Shown: one piece after another, positions 45,945-56,882 of the stretch
How positions within the stretch are numbered: the stretch's first letter is position 1
Layout: each line of letters opens with the position of its first letter
Source: Plotosus lineatus
Lineage: Eukaryota; Chordata; Actinopteri; Siluriformes; Plotosidae
Length of the DNA: 64,000 nt
Assembly (NCBI GenBank): GCA_024760905.1
Contig: CM045733.1
Coordinates: 40,462,501-40,526,500 of the forward strand
Direction of reading: 5' to 3'
The notes under the pieces: model-generated
The model's database searches: none
Told to the model about the DNA's origin: nothing
Seen by the model: only the letters and a program-made list of their open reading frames with translations
Position numbers and translations under genes: made by a program

Positions 45945-46607
45945 TAAACAGAAAACAGCCTCATTAAAAAAAAAAGACAATTTAATTTGCCCTCTGGTTC
46001 TTTTTCTTTAAATAACCCCCAATCTAAAATCAAGCCAATCAACATGAATGTCAACTTTAGCACATGGCACCTTGAACCAATCAACACAAAGGTCAACTTT
46101 AGCACATGGCAAGTTGAAAACCACATGGCCAGGAACTTCTTTAAATGTATGAAGTCAGTGAGCAGGAGAATCGGGTGAAAAATACTCATCATCACTTTCT
46201 TATAAATCCATATCTGGCTCATCGCTCCATTCATTCAGAGCGTCCCATAGCTTTGCTGTAGCTGTTTCTAATGGTTCATCTTGTTGGATATTTACCAAGA
46301 GAACACAGCAAAATATTTTCCTGTTTTTTAAAGCATGGCAGAACGATCAAATTTGTTGTTACTGATGAACATTATTGACATTCCCCAGTGGCAGAGGATC
46401 TTGAAATACCGTGTAAACTTACTTTTACAGGCAGTGAAAGCCTCATTTTACCGTTACAGAGACTGATCGAATAAAATTGGTAAGTTTGATCGACCATTTT
46501 GCTCACAGTACATATGGGCGGTTATTATAAGTGAGATAAAAAAAAAAAAAACATGGGGGGGGGGGGGGGCTTACTGGAGCAGGGCGCTTATTCCCTAGAT
46601 TACGGTA

Positions 46608-47424
46608 ATATCATTTTGACCAAGAATGGAGCAAGCAGGTCTCATCATGAGGTAAGCATTCTGGTAGGTACAAGCTCTCTGCACTTCAAATGTTATTTGG
46701 ACTTGTGAGGTGTTTTACTGGATAAACCAAAAAAATTAAAAATTCACCAGTGTATTCTTCTTATTTTTCTTATTAGGATTTTTATCATTCTTACTATTAT
46801 GAGAGCTGAATGAAAAATAAATTCAACATGAAAAGATTAGAATTAAATCTCATAAAGGTCACAAGTCATTTTCTTCTTTATAAAAGAGTCATCTAAAGTG
46901 AGACCTCAAAAGTTTGTGCAATTTTTTCTGCTCTCAGAGTGACTTCTTAAAGTATGCCATATTTTTTTAAATAAATCCTTACTGAGAAAAACAAGCCACT
47001 TGCTCCTGATTAATGCTTGGAGTGTGAACATAAGTCGATCTCTACTCATTTTCTGTCATAATCTACAAACAAGCCCTGTGTATTATTTACATACAATATC
47101 CAAACACTCTCCATTGATCTTGAGTAATCAACTCGTGAACATGAACTTCACAAAAGTCTATTTGTACACACATTTACTGATGGATGGCATCCTCATCTTT
47201 ATAGTAATGTAGTATCACTCTGTGTTACTGTTCTCCTCCCCCACCACCACCACACACACAAATGATTTCCCACCTCATTTTAAGTGCACATTTCCTGCCA
47301 GATTGGTCAGCATGTTTATCATTTAGCAGTCTCAGATTTTTAGTGCCCCCCCCATCATACTGGACTTCGGAGAACTTGATACATCACACACTGAGCTTGC
47401 AAGCACTAAATGGAACTCTGCATT

Positions 47425-47426
<2 letters not shown>
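46608..47426. other. Intergenic DNA, no gene recognised
   Basis: AT-rich, with a CCACCACCACC run near 47243. No family motif found. Confidence 0.6.

Positions 47427-47471
<45 letters not shown>
47427..47471 (+). repeat. (CA)n microsatellite
   Basis: About 45 bp of CA. Confidence 0.96.
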
Positions 47472-47475
<4 letters not shown>

Positions 47476-47850
47476 TTGTCATGTTTGAGTTTGAATTTAA
47501 TGGTGTTTTGATTTCTACTGACTCTGAAAGCTGCAAATCAGCTTCTTGTTTGAAAGCCGGAGGTGATTAATAGGGAAGCGAGAAGCAATGAGCTTGTCTT
47601 CACGCTCTCAGCGTAAATCAGGGGTAATCAGCACACTCACTTCTTTCTACAATTAACACACACAAACACTCAGATGATTTCAGGCAGCCTGGAAAAAATC
47701 CCAGTAATGTTCATAGACAAATTGTAGAAATACAACATGAACAACCATTCCGGAGCACAGCAGAGTAGGAAACTTTGAAGAATATGTTCCACTAAGTGAA
47801 CATTTCCAGGAAGTCAAGTTGACATCATTATTTATTATTTTTTTTAAATC

Positions 47851-48184
47851 ATGCATTTTCTAAATCGCTTAGTCCTAATTAGTGTTTTTGGGAAGCTGGC
47901 TTCCATATCAGCCGACTCTGGGCAAGGGCAGAGTACACCCTACATATCTCTCCAAGCCATCGCAGGGCAGAACCACACTGACAGCTCTGTATCCTATTCT
48001 TGATGAAAGTCAGCAATGGTTCTTTTAAATGAACCTCTCACCATAGACAGTGAGAGACATGGCCATCCTTTGATAACCCAGTCAGCTGCACTGGGGGGAC
48101 AGCAGTAACAACCGTTGACAGTGGGGCTTGAACTCTCAACCTTAGGATCAGTAATCCAGCACCTTTCCACAGGGCCACCACTGC
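47851..48184 (-). repeat. tRNA-derived SINE, AATG-class tail
   Basis: The minus strand starts GCAGTGGTGGCCCTGTGG, has a decayed B box (GAGTTCAAGCCCC), CATGTCTCTCACTGTCTATG, AAAGAACCATTGCTGACTTTC and AGGGTGTACTCTGCCC, and ends TTAGAAAATGCAT. Nearly full length, no clear duplication. Confidence 0.88.
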
Positions 48185-48254
48185 ACTGAAAAATGAGGGT
48201 GTCTGAATAGAACAACAAGTCATCTGATCTTTGAGGGGTTTGAAAAGGCTAAGT

Positions 48255-49312
48255 ACATGAGTGGGACAGGCAACACTTTCTTTGGGTAGGACAGATGGGC
48301 GTGCTATTCTGTCAGATAGAAGGGTGTGCCTCTTAGTGAAAGAAAGAGAGTGTCTAAGTCAAATCTATGGGTGTTACTGAGTCAGCCAAATAAGGCATGT
48401 TTGAATAAAGCACATAGATGTATATTTGAATAAAAAAGATGGGGATGAGTTTTTAAATAAAGAGAGACGGTCGTACCTTTAAGTGAGACAGATGGCAAAA
48501 CATGAGTAAATGTCTAGAAATGTGTCAAAAAAGGGCATTTTTATGAGTTGGATAAGAGGGTCTCTAAATGTGTCAGATGATCATGTCTCTGAGTGTGAGA
48601 TATAAGAATTAGTTTTTTTCCCCCCACAATTTTCTCACTAATTTAGTCATACCCGACTCTCACCCATCAGGTATCGCCTTCTCTATCACACAAGCACCAC
48701 CAACCAGGGAGGGGCGAAAGCATGCACACGCCACAGCTGTGACATGCAATGCTAGCTACTAGTCACTTTACGAATTGTGGCGCTAGATGTATTTGGGGAT
48801 GGTCTAACACACTCAGAGGGAAAGTACTATCCACCCCTCATATAAATGAGTTCTCAGATGCCCATGATTTGCTGGCGATTGCTGTGAGTGACAACGAAGT
48901 GAGCATGTGCCGTCCCTCCCTCCCTCCTGTGAGAGCTCGGCTAATTAACTCCGATGGACTCCTGGCTATGGATGGCTGTAGCATTAACCCGGATTCGAAC
49001 TTGCATTAATAAGCATCACTCCGAGTGGGACGGATAATCATGTTTCTTAGTGAGACAAAATGAGGGAGTCTTTGAGTGGGACACATGAGTGTGTTTCTGA
49101 GTTGGACAGATGGACGTGTTTCTGTATGGGATAAATAGGCATGTTTGAGGGTGGCAGAAGGGCATTTTCCTTCATGGTATGTCACTGAGTAGAACAGAGG
49201 AGCATGTCTCTATGTAGAGAAAAAGAAGGACATGTCTCTGAGTGAGTCAGAGGGATGTGTCTCTGAATGGGACATATGGGCAGCTTTCTGAGTGGGACAG
49301 ACAGGCAGGTTT
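48255..49312 (+). repeat. 25-bp minisatellite interrupted by a dispersed repeat
   Basis: Degenerate units of the type GAGTGGGACAGATGGGCRTG + TYTCT recur every 25 bp, clearest at 49070-49312 where six to eight units keep the period. The left half (48255-48610) is more decayed. The block 48636-49012 interrupts the array. Confidence 0.82.
48636..49012 (+). repeat. Unclassified dispersed repeat, copy 2
   Basis: Same family as 643-885 but about 135 bp longer at its 3' side. It continues with GCTGGCGATTGCTGTGAG, CTCCGATGGACTCCTGG and ACCCGGATTCGAACTTGC. It sits inside the 25-bp minisatellite. Confidence 0.6.
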
Positions 49313-49461
49313 TCGATAATGTACCATATAATTGTTGATTTTGGAGTTATATTATTCTGATTATTATTTTTATTTGATTAAATCTGTTGCCTGCTATTTC
49401 ATCTCCTGTGTCTCCCTGCCAGTGTTTAATTCCTTGGCAGGTCATTAATGCCTTATGACTA

Positions 49462-49462
<1 letters not shown>

Positions 49463-49518
<56 letters not shown>
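49463..49518 (+). repeat. (GT)n microsatellite
   Basis: About 56 bp of GT. Confidence 0.96.
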
Positions 49519-49520
<2 letters not shown>

Positions 49521-50433
49521 GGGGGGGTTTGAAACTCGAGTGTTTTGGACAGATTGTGGGGTTGCGTTAGACACAACCTTTCACCTTCATGCTCCATCAC
49601 TGAAGTTGCAGAAATTAAATCTTCATTATCTGGATCTGTGCAGTTCGCTACTTTTCTCTATTCGGACATGGAATTATTTTGCAATTAATAAAAGTTAACT
49701 TAAGAGGGGAAAAAAAAAAAGAATACCATACTAGCTGTCTGAAATGAAATTGATGTGAATTATTCTTGTATCGGAAAATGTATTAAAGTGTAATTCTAAA
49801 ACATATAATTTACATTAATCAACTAATTATTAATTTATTCAGAATATAATTAATAAGATGTGCATCGTGCTAGTCAGAACACTTTATATAGAAATGCATA
49901 ATAAATGATAAATATATTATTCTTTCTGAAAAAAAAAATCATGACTTATTACATTTACCGAAAAAGAATTCAAGGTTAATATAGGCAGTGTATACCACAG
50001 GGAGCAGTGAGATAGTGGTTGACACGTCTGCCTTACAGCAAGAAGGTCCATAAAGCACAGGATATTAGGCATGGCAATAATGAGCTGCTCTTCCATGCTG
50101 ATTTTGAGTGGATTAGTTAAACTTGTGTTCAGTTTTTTGCCATGGAAAGGTTTTGCCAGTCAATGGTATCTTTAACCTGATTGGTTATCCTTTTATTTGC
50201 CTCGCCCACTTTGGATTGCTTGAGAAAAGTTCACCTCTCAACACTCACTTTGCATGAATCCTCGTCGCTCGACAATTCATACCTCAATGCGATTTTACAG
50301 TGTTTTCTAAAGGGATGAATGAGAGAAAAGAGAATTTTGAATTTTAATTATAAAAAGTTCCTGTACTGGGTCAGTGGGGTATTTTTTTTTACTGATTCTT
50401 AAACTATAAAACAATATCTTTTTATTGATTGGT
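49519..50433. other. AT-rich DNA with a SINE head fragment
   Basis: A sense SINE 5' fragment lies at about 49999-50050 (CAGTGAGATAGTGGTTGACA, CTGCCTTACAGCAAGAAGG). The rest has no recognised feature. Confidence 0.6.
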
Positions 50434-50451
50434 ACACAAATTAAAAACAAA

Positions 50452-50812
50452 GTGGGCAGTGGTGGTCTAGTGGTATAGGGCGCTGGATCGCTGATCCAAA
50501 GGTTGGGGGTTCAAGTCCCACTCTCCACAAGGTTGTCACTGTCCCCCCCAGTGCAGCTAACTGGGTTATCAAAGGCGGGCCATGTCTCTCACTGTCTATG
50601 GTGAGAGGCATGTAAAAGAACCATTGCTGACTTTCGTAAAGAGTAGGCTGCAAAGTCGTCAGCGTGTTTCTGTCCCTTGCTAAAAAAAGGGTTGTGACAG
50701 GAAGGGCATCCGACGTAAAAACCTCTGCCAAATCAAATGTGCGAATCAGATGATTCGCTGTGGCGACTCCCGAGTAAAAGGGAAAAAAGCCGAAAGGAAG
50801 ACAGACAGACAG
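50452..50812 (+). repeat. Full-length tRNA SINE with RTE-like LINE tail
   Basis: An 18-bp duplication ACACAAATTAAAAACAAA lies at 50434-50451 and 50813-50830. The A-box-like TGGTCTAGTGG is at 50463-50473 and B box GGTTCAAGTCC at 50508-50518. The body (CATGTCTCTCACTGTCTATG, AAAGAACCATTGCTGACTTTC) matches the AATG-tail SINEs. From 50689 it changes: GGGTTGTGACAGGAAGGGCA, TCCGACGTAAAA and GTGCGAATCAG match the RTE-like LINE 5' UTR, then ATTCGCTGTGGCGACTCCCG matches the LINE 3' tail. It ends AAGGAAGACAGACAGACAG. Confidence 0.94.
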
Positions 50813-50830
50813 ACACAAATTAAAAACAAA

Positions 50831-52329
50831 AGTGAGCACACAGAGACAAAACAAATGTTGAAAAATTGAATTAATTAGTATTTATTTTAAGCATTTTTAA
50901 AAAAAGACATGGAATCAGAAAAAACAAATCTCCTGAAACACGAAACAGTACTGTACTAAAAAAATACAATATGAAACAATAGAAAGTGCAAAAGTCAATA
51001 CACAGTGCACAGTTAGAAACTTAGGAATAAATTATCTTTATTCTGTGTATAAAAACATATTTATTCTCCAAAATAGTCAGAAACATTTCATGCCACATGT
51101 AGCCCTCTGAACATGCTGCCTTGCAAAGATCAAATGCAGTGATTGCCTTTATTTAGATATGGCAGTTGCTGCATTTTACGTTTGCAGGGCATAGCAACAG
51201 TGTTTATTCTTCCCTGTCTTGGCATCTGGTTCTATCTTCTTTTCCATACAGCAAACATTACTACATCAGAAAGAAACTTTAGAAAGACCTAAACACGTTT
51301 TACATTTCTCTGCTGTATTATTCAGCCCACAGATAAACAATGGAAGAGAGAAAACTTCACCTAAACCTGAGAACCACCTGTCTAAGATTTGGAACAGGTT
51401 CTGTAAATGACTTCAGTGTGCAGATAGATGAAAAAGCACTGACAGTGGGATTGAGGTGCACCGTGTCTGCTTGTGGTTATAGACCATGTAATATACTCCA
51501 CTGTAGGTCAGCTGTCAACCAGATACTTGAACAAGAATTTCCAGAATCCTTTAGAGGAAGATTTGGTGCCAAAGTATTCCAGCTACCTTGTTGCTGGGAG
51601 TCCTCTCAGATAGTTTGCACTTCACACCAATGACGTGCGTTCTGGCTGACAGCTGGTGAGGCACTGACTCTTTTAGAGTCAGATTTATAAACACAAATGA
51701 ACTCAAAAGGGTATATTATTCATCATTTGATTGACAACAGACATCAAATCAATACCAAAGAGGGAACCTCAATACCAAAGAGGGAACAACTGTCCACACA
51801 ATTAGTATGGTGTTTTATCCGTAGTGTAATGCATCTCATATCATGTTTCCTTCTATTTTAGTACCTTTAGTAGTTTTTAAAATTAATGAAATTCTTTTCA
51901 GATAATGTTCATTCATATTATGAACCGCTTAATCATAATTCGGGTCATGGGGAGGCTGGTGACCATCTCAGCTGACTCTGGGCAAGGGCAGGGTAAACCC
52001 TGGACAGCTCTTCATGAGATTAAGCCGTGGCCTAAATGTGTTATATTCTATACATTATGCAGATTATGAAATGGCAGAGCATATAATCTGAGTGCTTGAC
52101 AGCATTTCATCTGTGATATATATAGATTGACAGCACCACACTATTTGCATCTCACACAAGCACAGTTTGAGAGAGACACAATTCACTGAGCAGCAGAGCA
52201 ATGCACCGTCGGAGATGTAAGGTTTACCCTTTTTTACAGTTGTCGGAATGTCAAAATTTATCAGGAATTTCCACTGGTAAACGATGGATAAAGTTATGTA
52301 ATGCTAATTGCTAGCAGAAATGTGTAAAA

Positions 52330-52331
<2 letters not shown>
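50831..52331. other. Intergenic DNA with a SINE tail fragment
   Basis: An antisense SINE 3' fragment lies at 51908-52010 (ATAATTCGGGTCATGGGGAG, AAACCCTGGACAGCTC). A 97-codon frame at 51340-51633 has several cysteines but no motif I recognise and no splice context. ATACCAAAGAGGGAAC is duplicated near 51752-51787. Confidence 0.55.

Positions 52332-52388
<57 letters not shown>
52332..52388 (+). repeat. (CT)n microsatellite
   Basis: About 57 bp of CT. Confidence 0.97.
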
Positions 52389-52389
<1 letters not shown>

Positions 52390-52405
52390 ATGCAATATCG
52401 TGTTT

Positions 52406-52693
52406 CATTGCTCATTAATTCATTCATTTTCTAAGCCGCTTAATACTAATTATGGTCATGGGGTGGCTGGCACCATCTCAACCGACTCTGGGAGAGGGCA
52501 GGGTACACCCTGGACAGTTTGCCAGGCCATCACAGGGTTACAATGTAAGTTGGAATAACTAATTAGTTGTGTATCTTTTTGGACTGTGGGAGGAAGCCTA
52601 TGCAAGCATGCTTCTCCATACAGAAACGTCTGAGCTGGGAATCGAACCAAGACCTTGCTGTCAGGCAGACATGCTAACCACTACATCACCATG
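52406..52693 (-). repeat. tRNA-derived SINE, GGCGGCAC-head family
   Basis: Imperfect duplication CAATATCGTGTTT (52393-52405) and CTATATTGTGTTT (52694-52706). The minus strand has GTGATGTAGTGGTTAGCATG, a B-box remnant GGTTCGATTCCC, a body with CTTCCTCCCACAGTCC, CCAGGGTGTACCCTGCCC and an (AATG) tail. The central body is shortened. Confidence 0.85.
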
Positions 52694-52823
52694 CTATATT
52701 GTGTTTTTGAATATTATTGTTAGTTTGTATAACTGCAATATTATAGTGGTGGTATTAAGAGGTGGATTAAGTCCGTTATGTCCCTCTGAAGGCCCAGGTA
52801 CCAGATGCATAGCCCATTGCTGG

Positions 52824-53159
52824 TGTACACATACTTGTCAACTCTCAACCATCAAGCGTGAGACTCATGCATTTCATCTCCTCATCAATCTCTCACGCAA
52901 GATGTCTAAAATCTCATGCATTAATACAATTATTTCCCAATTTTATTCCGTGTGTTGTTGCAAGGTTGCTGCACAGGACACATGCCATCTATATGAGTAG
53001 ATTTGTTAACATGGTTAGTTAGTTTCAGTGTGTAAACTAATTGTGTAGTTGAAAGTTTGCTGCATATGATACATGCCATCTATGAGCAAAGACAACAAAG
53101 ACCCTGGACCCCTGCTTCTCATTCTTTATTAATCTTATGGGTTGACAGCTATGTGTACA
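52824..53159. mobile_element. Candidate MITE, ~336 bp
   Basis: Inverted ends TGTACACATACTTGTCAAC (52824) and, inverted, GTTGACAGCTATGTGTACA (ending 53159) match at 17 of 19 positions. The interior repeats TCTCACGC/ATGCATT-type words and an internal near-repeat (GTTGCAAGGTTGCTGCACAGG, then GTTGAAAGTTTGCTGCATATG). No target duplication was found. Confidence 0.55.
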
Positions 53160-53676
53160 GTAACCACTGAGAAGCCTGTAGATGTAAAGTCATAATTCTT
53201 GACCTGATGTTTCCAAGGCCATGTCCAACTTCTTAGTGGAAGATACAAATACACTGTTTTTGACCCAGTGCTGGACTGGCCAGACAAAAGCTCACCAGTT
53301 CATTCTGTATTTCTTGTAAAAGACCTACGAAAGGTTGTAGTACACAAAGTATTTGCCAGAGCATTGAGGTAGCCAGGTGGCCACCAAATTTTTTCCTTTG
53401 TCGGCCTACAAAGGTAGCACCGACTTCCACAATTTGGTGTGCATTAAATGCATAATAAACTGCATTATTTTTTATCTCTATTATATGCTTTAAATTATGC
53501 ACTTGACCCTTTTCTTTTTTTGGAACTCATTTGTTCCAAGAAAAACACCCAAAATCATTAGCCCCAATTTACCTCATTTCAGGGTTCCAAGTACACTGGG
53601 AAGTCCCATTGCTTGTGTCTGAACCAATAGGGCCCAGTTCATTTTGGACAGAGATATTTTCTGATTATTAAAACTT
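53160..53676. other. Intergenic DNA, no gene recognised
   Basis: No family or motif found in either strand. Confidence 0.55.
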
Positions 53677-53693
53677 AGATAAAAATATGATGT

Positions 53694-56600
53694 AATGCAG
53701 CCATAAGGCGGGGGGGGCACTAACCAGTGTCTCTCCCCCTTATGCAGGTCCCAAGCCCAGAGAAATGCAGAGGGTTGTGTCAGGAAGGGCATCCGACATA
53801 AAACCAATGCCAAACTTTTATGATGCAAATCAGAAGTTTTACCCCCATACCGGATCGGTCGAGGCCCGGGTTAACAATGACTGCCATCAGGGATGTTAAT
53901 TAACAGGGTGCTGATGGAAATTGGACTACTGTTGGTCGAAGACGTTGAAGAAGGAGAGGCGGGAGGCGTGACCATAGGCAGAGAGAGAAGAGGAAAGGCA
54001 TTAGTCTAGGACTGAGAGTAGGGACTTTGAATGTTGGAACTATGCAAAGAAAAGGTAGAGAGCTGGCTGACATGATGCAGAGGAGGAAGGTGTGTTCTCC
54101 TGTGTGTTCAGGAGACCAGGTGAAAAGGTAGCAAAGCTAAAAGCTTAGGAGCAGGGTTTAAGCTGTTTTATTATGGTGTGGATGGGAGGAGAAATGGAGT
54201 AGGAGTCATCTTGAAGGAGGAGTTTGTCAGGAATGTTCTAGAAGTGAAAAGAGTGTCAGACAGATTGATGGGTCTCAAGTTAGAAATTGAACAGAGTGAT
54301 GAGTCTCAAGTTAGAAATTGAAGGTGTGGTGCTCAATGTTGTTAGTGCTTATACGCCACAGGCAGGATGTGAGCTAAAAGAGAAGGAGAGATTCTGGAGT
54401 GAGTTAGATGAAGTGATGCAGAGTACCTCCAGAGGTGAAAGAGTGGTCATTGGTGCAGACTTCAATGGACATGTTGGTGCAGGAAACAGAGGGGACGAGG
54501 AAGTGATGGGCAGGTTTGGTATCCAGGACAGGAACACAGAAGAACAGATGTTGATTGATTTTGCAAAAAGAATGGAAAAGGCTGTGGTGAATACTTTCTT
54601 CCAGAAGAGACATGAGCATAGGGTGACTTCTAAAAGCAGAGGTAGGAGCACACAGATAGACTACATCTTGTGTAGATGATGCAGTTTGAAGGACTGCAAA
54701 GTAGTAGTGGGTGAGAGTGTTGCCAAACAGCAGAGGATGGTAGTATGCAGAATGACGCTGATGGTGAGGAAGGTGAAGAAGGCAAAGGCAGAGCAGAATA
54801 CAAATTGGTGGAAGGTGAAAAAGGACGAGTGTTGTGTGGTCTTCAAGGAGGAGTTGAAACAGGCTTTGGGTGGCCAGGAAGTGCTTCCAAATGACTGGAC
54901 AACCACAGCAAATGTGATCAGGGACACAGGTAGGCGAGTACTTGGTGTGTCCTCTGGAAGGAAAGTATATAAGGAGACTTGGTGGTGGAATGAGGAAGTG
55001 CAGGAGTGTGTACAAAGGAAGAGGTTAGCTAAGAAGAAGTGGGACATTGAGAGGACTGAAGAGAGTAAACAGGAGTACAGGGAGACACAGCGTAAGGCAA
55101 AAGTAGCAGTGGCTAAGGCCAAAAAAATGGCGTATGATGACTTGTATGATGGGTTGGACAGTAAGGAGGGAGAAAATTATCTATACAGGTTGGCACAGCA
55201 AAGAGATAGAGATGGGAAGGATGTGCAGCAAGTTAGATTGATAAAGGGCAGAGAGTGAAATGTATTGACTGCTGACCGAAGTGTGCTGGGAAGATGGAAA
55301 GAGTACTTTGAAGAGCTGATGAATGAGGAAAATGAGAGAGAAAAAATAGTAGAAGAGGTGACCCTTGAGGAGCAGGATGTAGCAAAGATCAGTAAGGGTG
55401 AAGTGAGGAGGGCACTGAAGAGGATGAAGAATGGAAAAGCAGTTGGTCCTGATGATATACCTGTGGAGGTATGGAAGTGTCTAGGAGAGGTAGCAGTAGA
55501 TTTTCTGACAAGAACATTCAACAAGGTCATAGAGAGAGCAGATACCGGAGGAGTGGAGGAGAAGTGTGCTGGTGCCCATTTTTAAGAACAAGGGAGACGT
55601 GCAGAGTTGTGGCAACTACAGAGGGATAAAGTTGATGAGCCATATGATGAAGTTATGGGAAAGAGGAGTGGAAGCTAGACTAAGGGCAGAGGTCAGCATT
55701 TGTGAACAACAGTTTGGTTTCATGCCAAGAAAGAGCACCACAGATGCAATGTTTGCTTTGGGGATGTTAATAGAGAAGTACAGAGAAGGTCAGAGGGAAC
55801 TGCATTGTGCCTTTGTGGATCTGGAAAAAGCATATGACAGGGTGCCAAGAGAAGAACTGTGGTCTTGCATGAGGAAGTCTGGAGTGGCAGAGAAGTATGT
55901 TAGAGTGGTGCAGAACATGTATGAGAGATGTAAGACAGTGGTGAGGTGTGCTGTCGGCGTGACCGACAAATTCAAGGTGGAGGTGGGACTGCATCAAGGG
56001 TCAGCTCTGAGCCCCTTCTTGTTTGCTATGGTGATGGACAGGCTGACAGACGAGGTGAGACAAGAATCTCCATGAACTATGATGTTTGCAGATGACATTG
56101 TGATCTGTAGTGAGAGCAGAGAACAAGTGCAGGAAAATCTAGAGAGGTGGAGGTATGCCCTGGAAAGGAGGGGAATGAAGGTTAGCCTCAGAAAATCAGA
56201 ATACATGTGTATGAATGAGAAGGACCTAGGAGGAACGGTGATGTTACAAAGAAGAGAGATAATGAAGGTGGAGGATTTTAAGTACTTAGGCTCAACAATC
56301 CAGAGCAATGGAGAGTGTGGAAAAAGAGGTGAAGAAGCGTGTGCAGGCAGGCTGGAATGGTTGGAGAAAAGTGTCCGGTGTGATGTGCGATAGGAGAGTG
56401 TCAGCAAGAATGAAAGGAAAAGTGTACAAGATGGTGGTGAGGCCAGTGATGTTGTATGGCTTAGAAACTGGCGCTGAGGAAAAGGCAGGAGGCAGAGCTG
56501 GAGGTAGTGAAGATGAAAATGTTGAGGTTCTCTCTGGGAGTAACGAGGATGGATAGGATCAGAAATGAGTATATCAGAGGGACAGCCCATGTAAGATGTT

Positions 56601-56865
56601 TTGGAGACAAAGTCAGAGAGGCTAGATTAAGATGGTTTGGACATGTACAGAGGAGGAATAGTGAGTATATTGGCAGTAGGATGCTGAGGTTGGAACTACC
56701 AGGCAGAAGGCCCCGAGGAAGACCAAAGAAGAGATTTATGGATGTGGTGAAGGAAGACATGAAGGTCGTTGGAGTCAAAAAAGAAGATGCAGAGGACAGG
56801 GTGAGATGGAGGCGGATGATTTGCTGTGGCGACCCCTGAAGGGAGCAGCTGAAAGGAAAAGAAGA
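53694..56865 (+). mobile_element. RTE-like non-LTR retrotransposon, copy C, full length
   Basis: A perfect 17-bp duplication AGATAAAAATATGATGT flanks it at 53677-53693 and 56866-56882. The 5' end (ATGCAGCCATAAGGC at 53695) aligns with the 5' ends of copies A and B, so all three are full length at that end. The 5' UTR contains GTTGTGTCAGGAAGGGCATC (53773) and the 3' UTR contains TTTGCTGTGGCGACCCCTGA (56820). Length is about 3.17 kb. Confidence 0.93.
54010..56839 (+). pseudogene. RTE-like endonuclease/reverse transcriptase, broken (copy C)
   Basis: Blocks in order: VGTLNVGTM near 54019, a disrupted endonuclease start, SAYTPQAG, ERVVIGADFNGHVGAG (54287-54679), linker KETWWWNEEVQE (54686-55258), GRWKEYFEELMNEE, KNGKAVGPDDIPVEVWK (55265-55585), EQQFGFMPRKST, CAFVDLEKAYDRVPREE (55566-56075), MMFADDIVICSES (56079-56120), KVEDFKYLGSTIQSNGECG and a C-terminal zinc-finger-less end, LRLELPGRRPRGRPKK. 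Nonsense TGA codons at 54677, 55256 and 56073 keep the frame; shifts near 55560, 56310 and 56500 change it. At 56073 TGA replaces the TGG codon (Trp in copies A and B). Confidence 0.92.
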
Positions 56866-56882
56866 AGATAAAAATATGATGT

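Larger units (their letters stand above)
42310..46605. mobile_element. TA-flanked DNA element X, copy B, split by a LINE
   Basis: Ends CCGTATTTGATGTGATAAGC (42310) and, inverted, GCGCTTATTCCCTAGATTACGG (46605), with TA on both sides (42308-42309, 46606-46607). It shares GCGCCCAGGGCGCTT, GGTGGAAAACATGAATAAT, GTCAACTTTAGCACATGG and ACAGAGACTGATCGAATAAA with copy A. The interior left of the LINE (42490-42866) has extra sequence, including a TTTTACGT-rich stretch that looks pogo-like. The right part has a G run at 46555-46569. No coding frame of its own is visible. Confidence 0.65.

Noticed and set aside
50452..50530. tRNA-like sequences with A and B boxes at SINE heads
   Set aside because: They are degenerate, repeated many times and always joined to a SINE body, so they are not functional tRNA genes.
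51340..51633. 97-codon cysteine-containing frame
   Set aside because: Cysteine spacing fits no domain I know and nothing around it suggests an exon.
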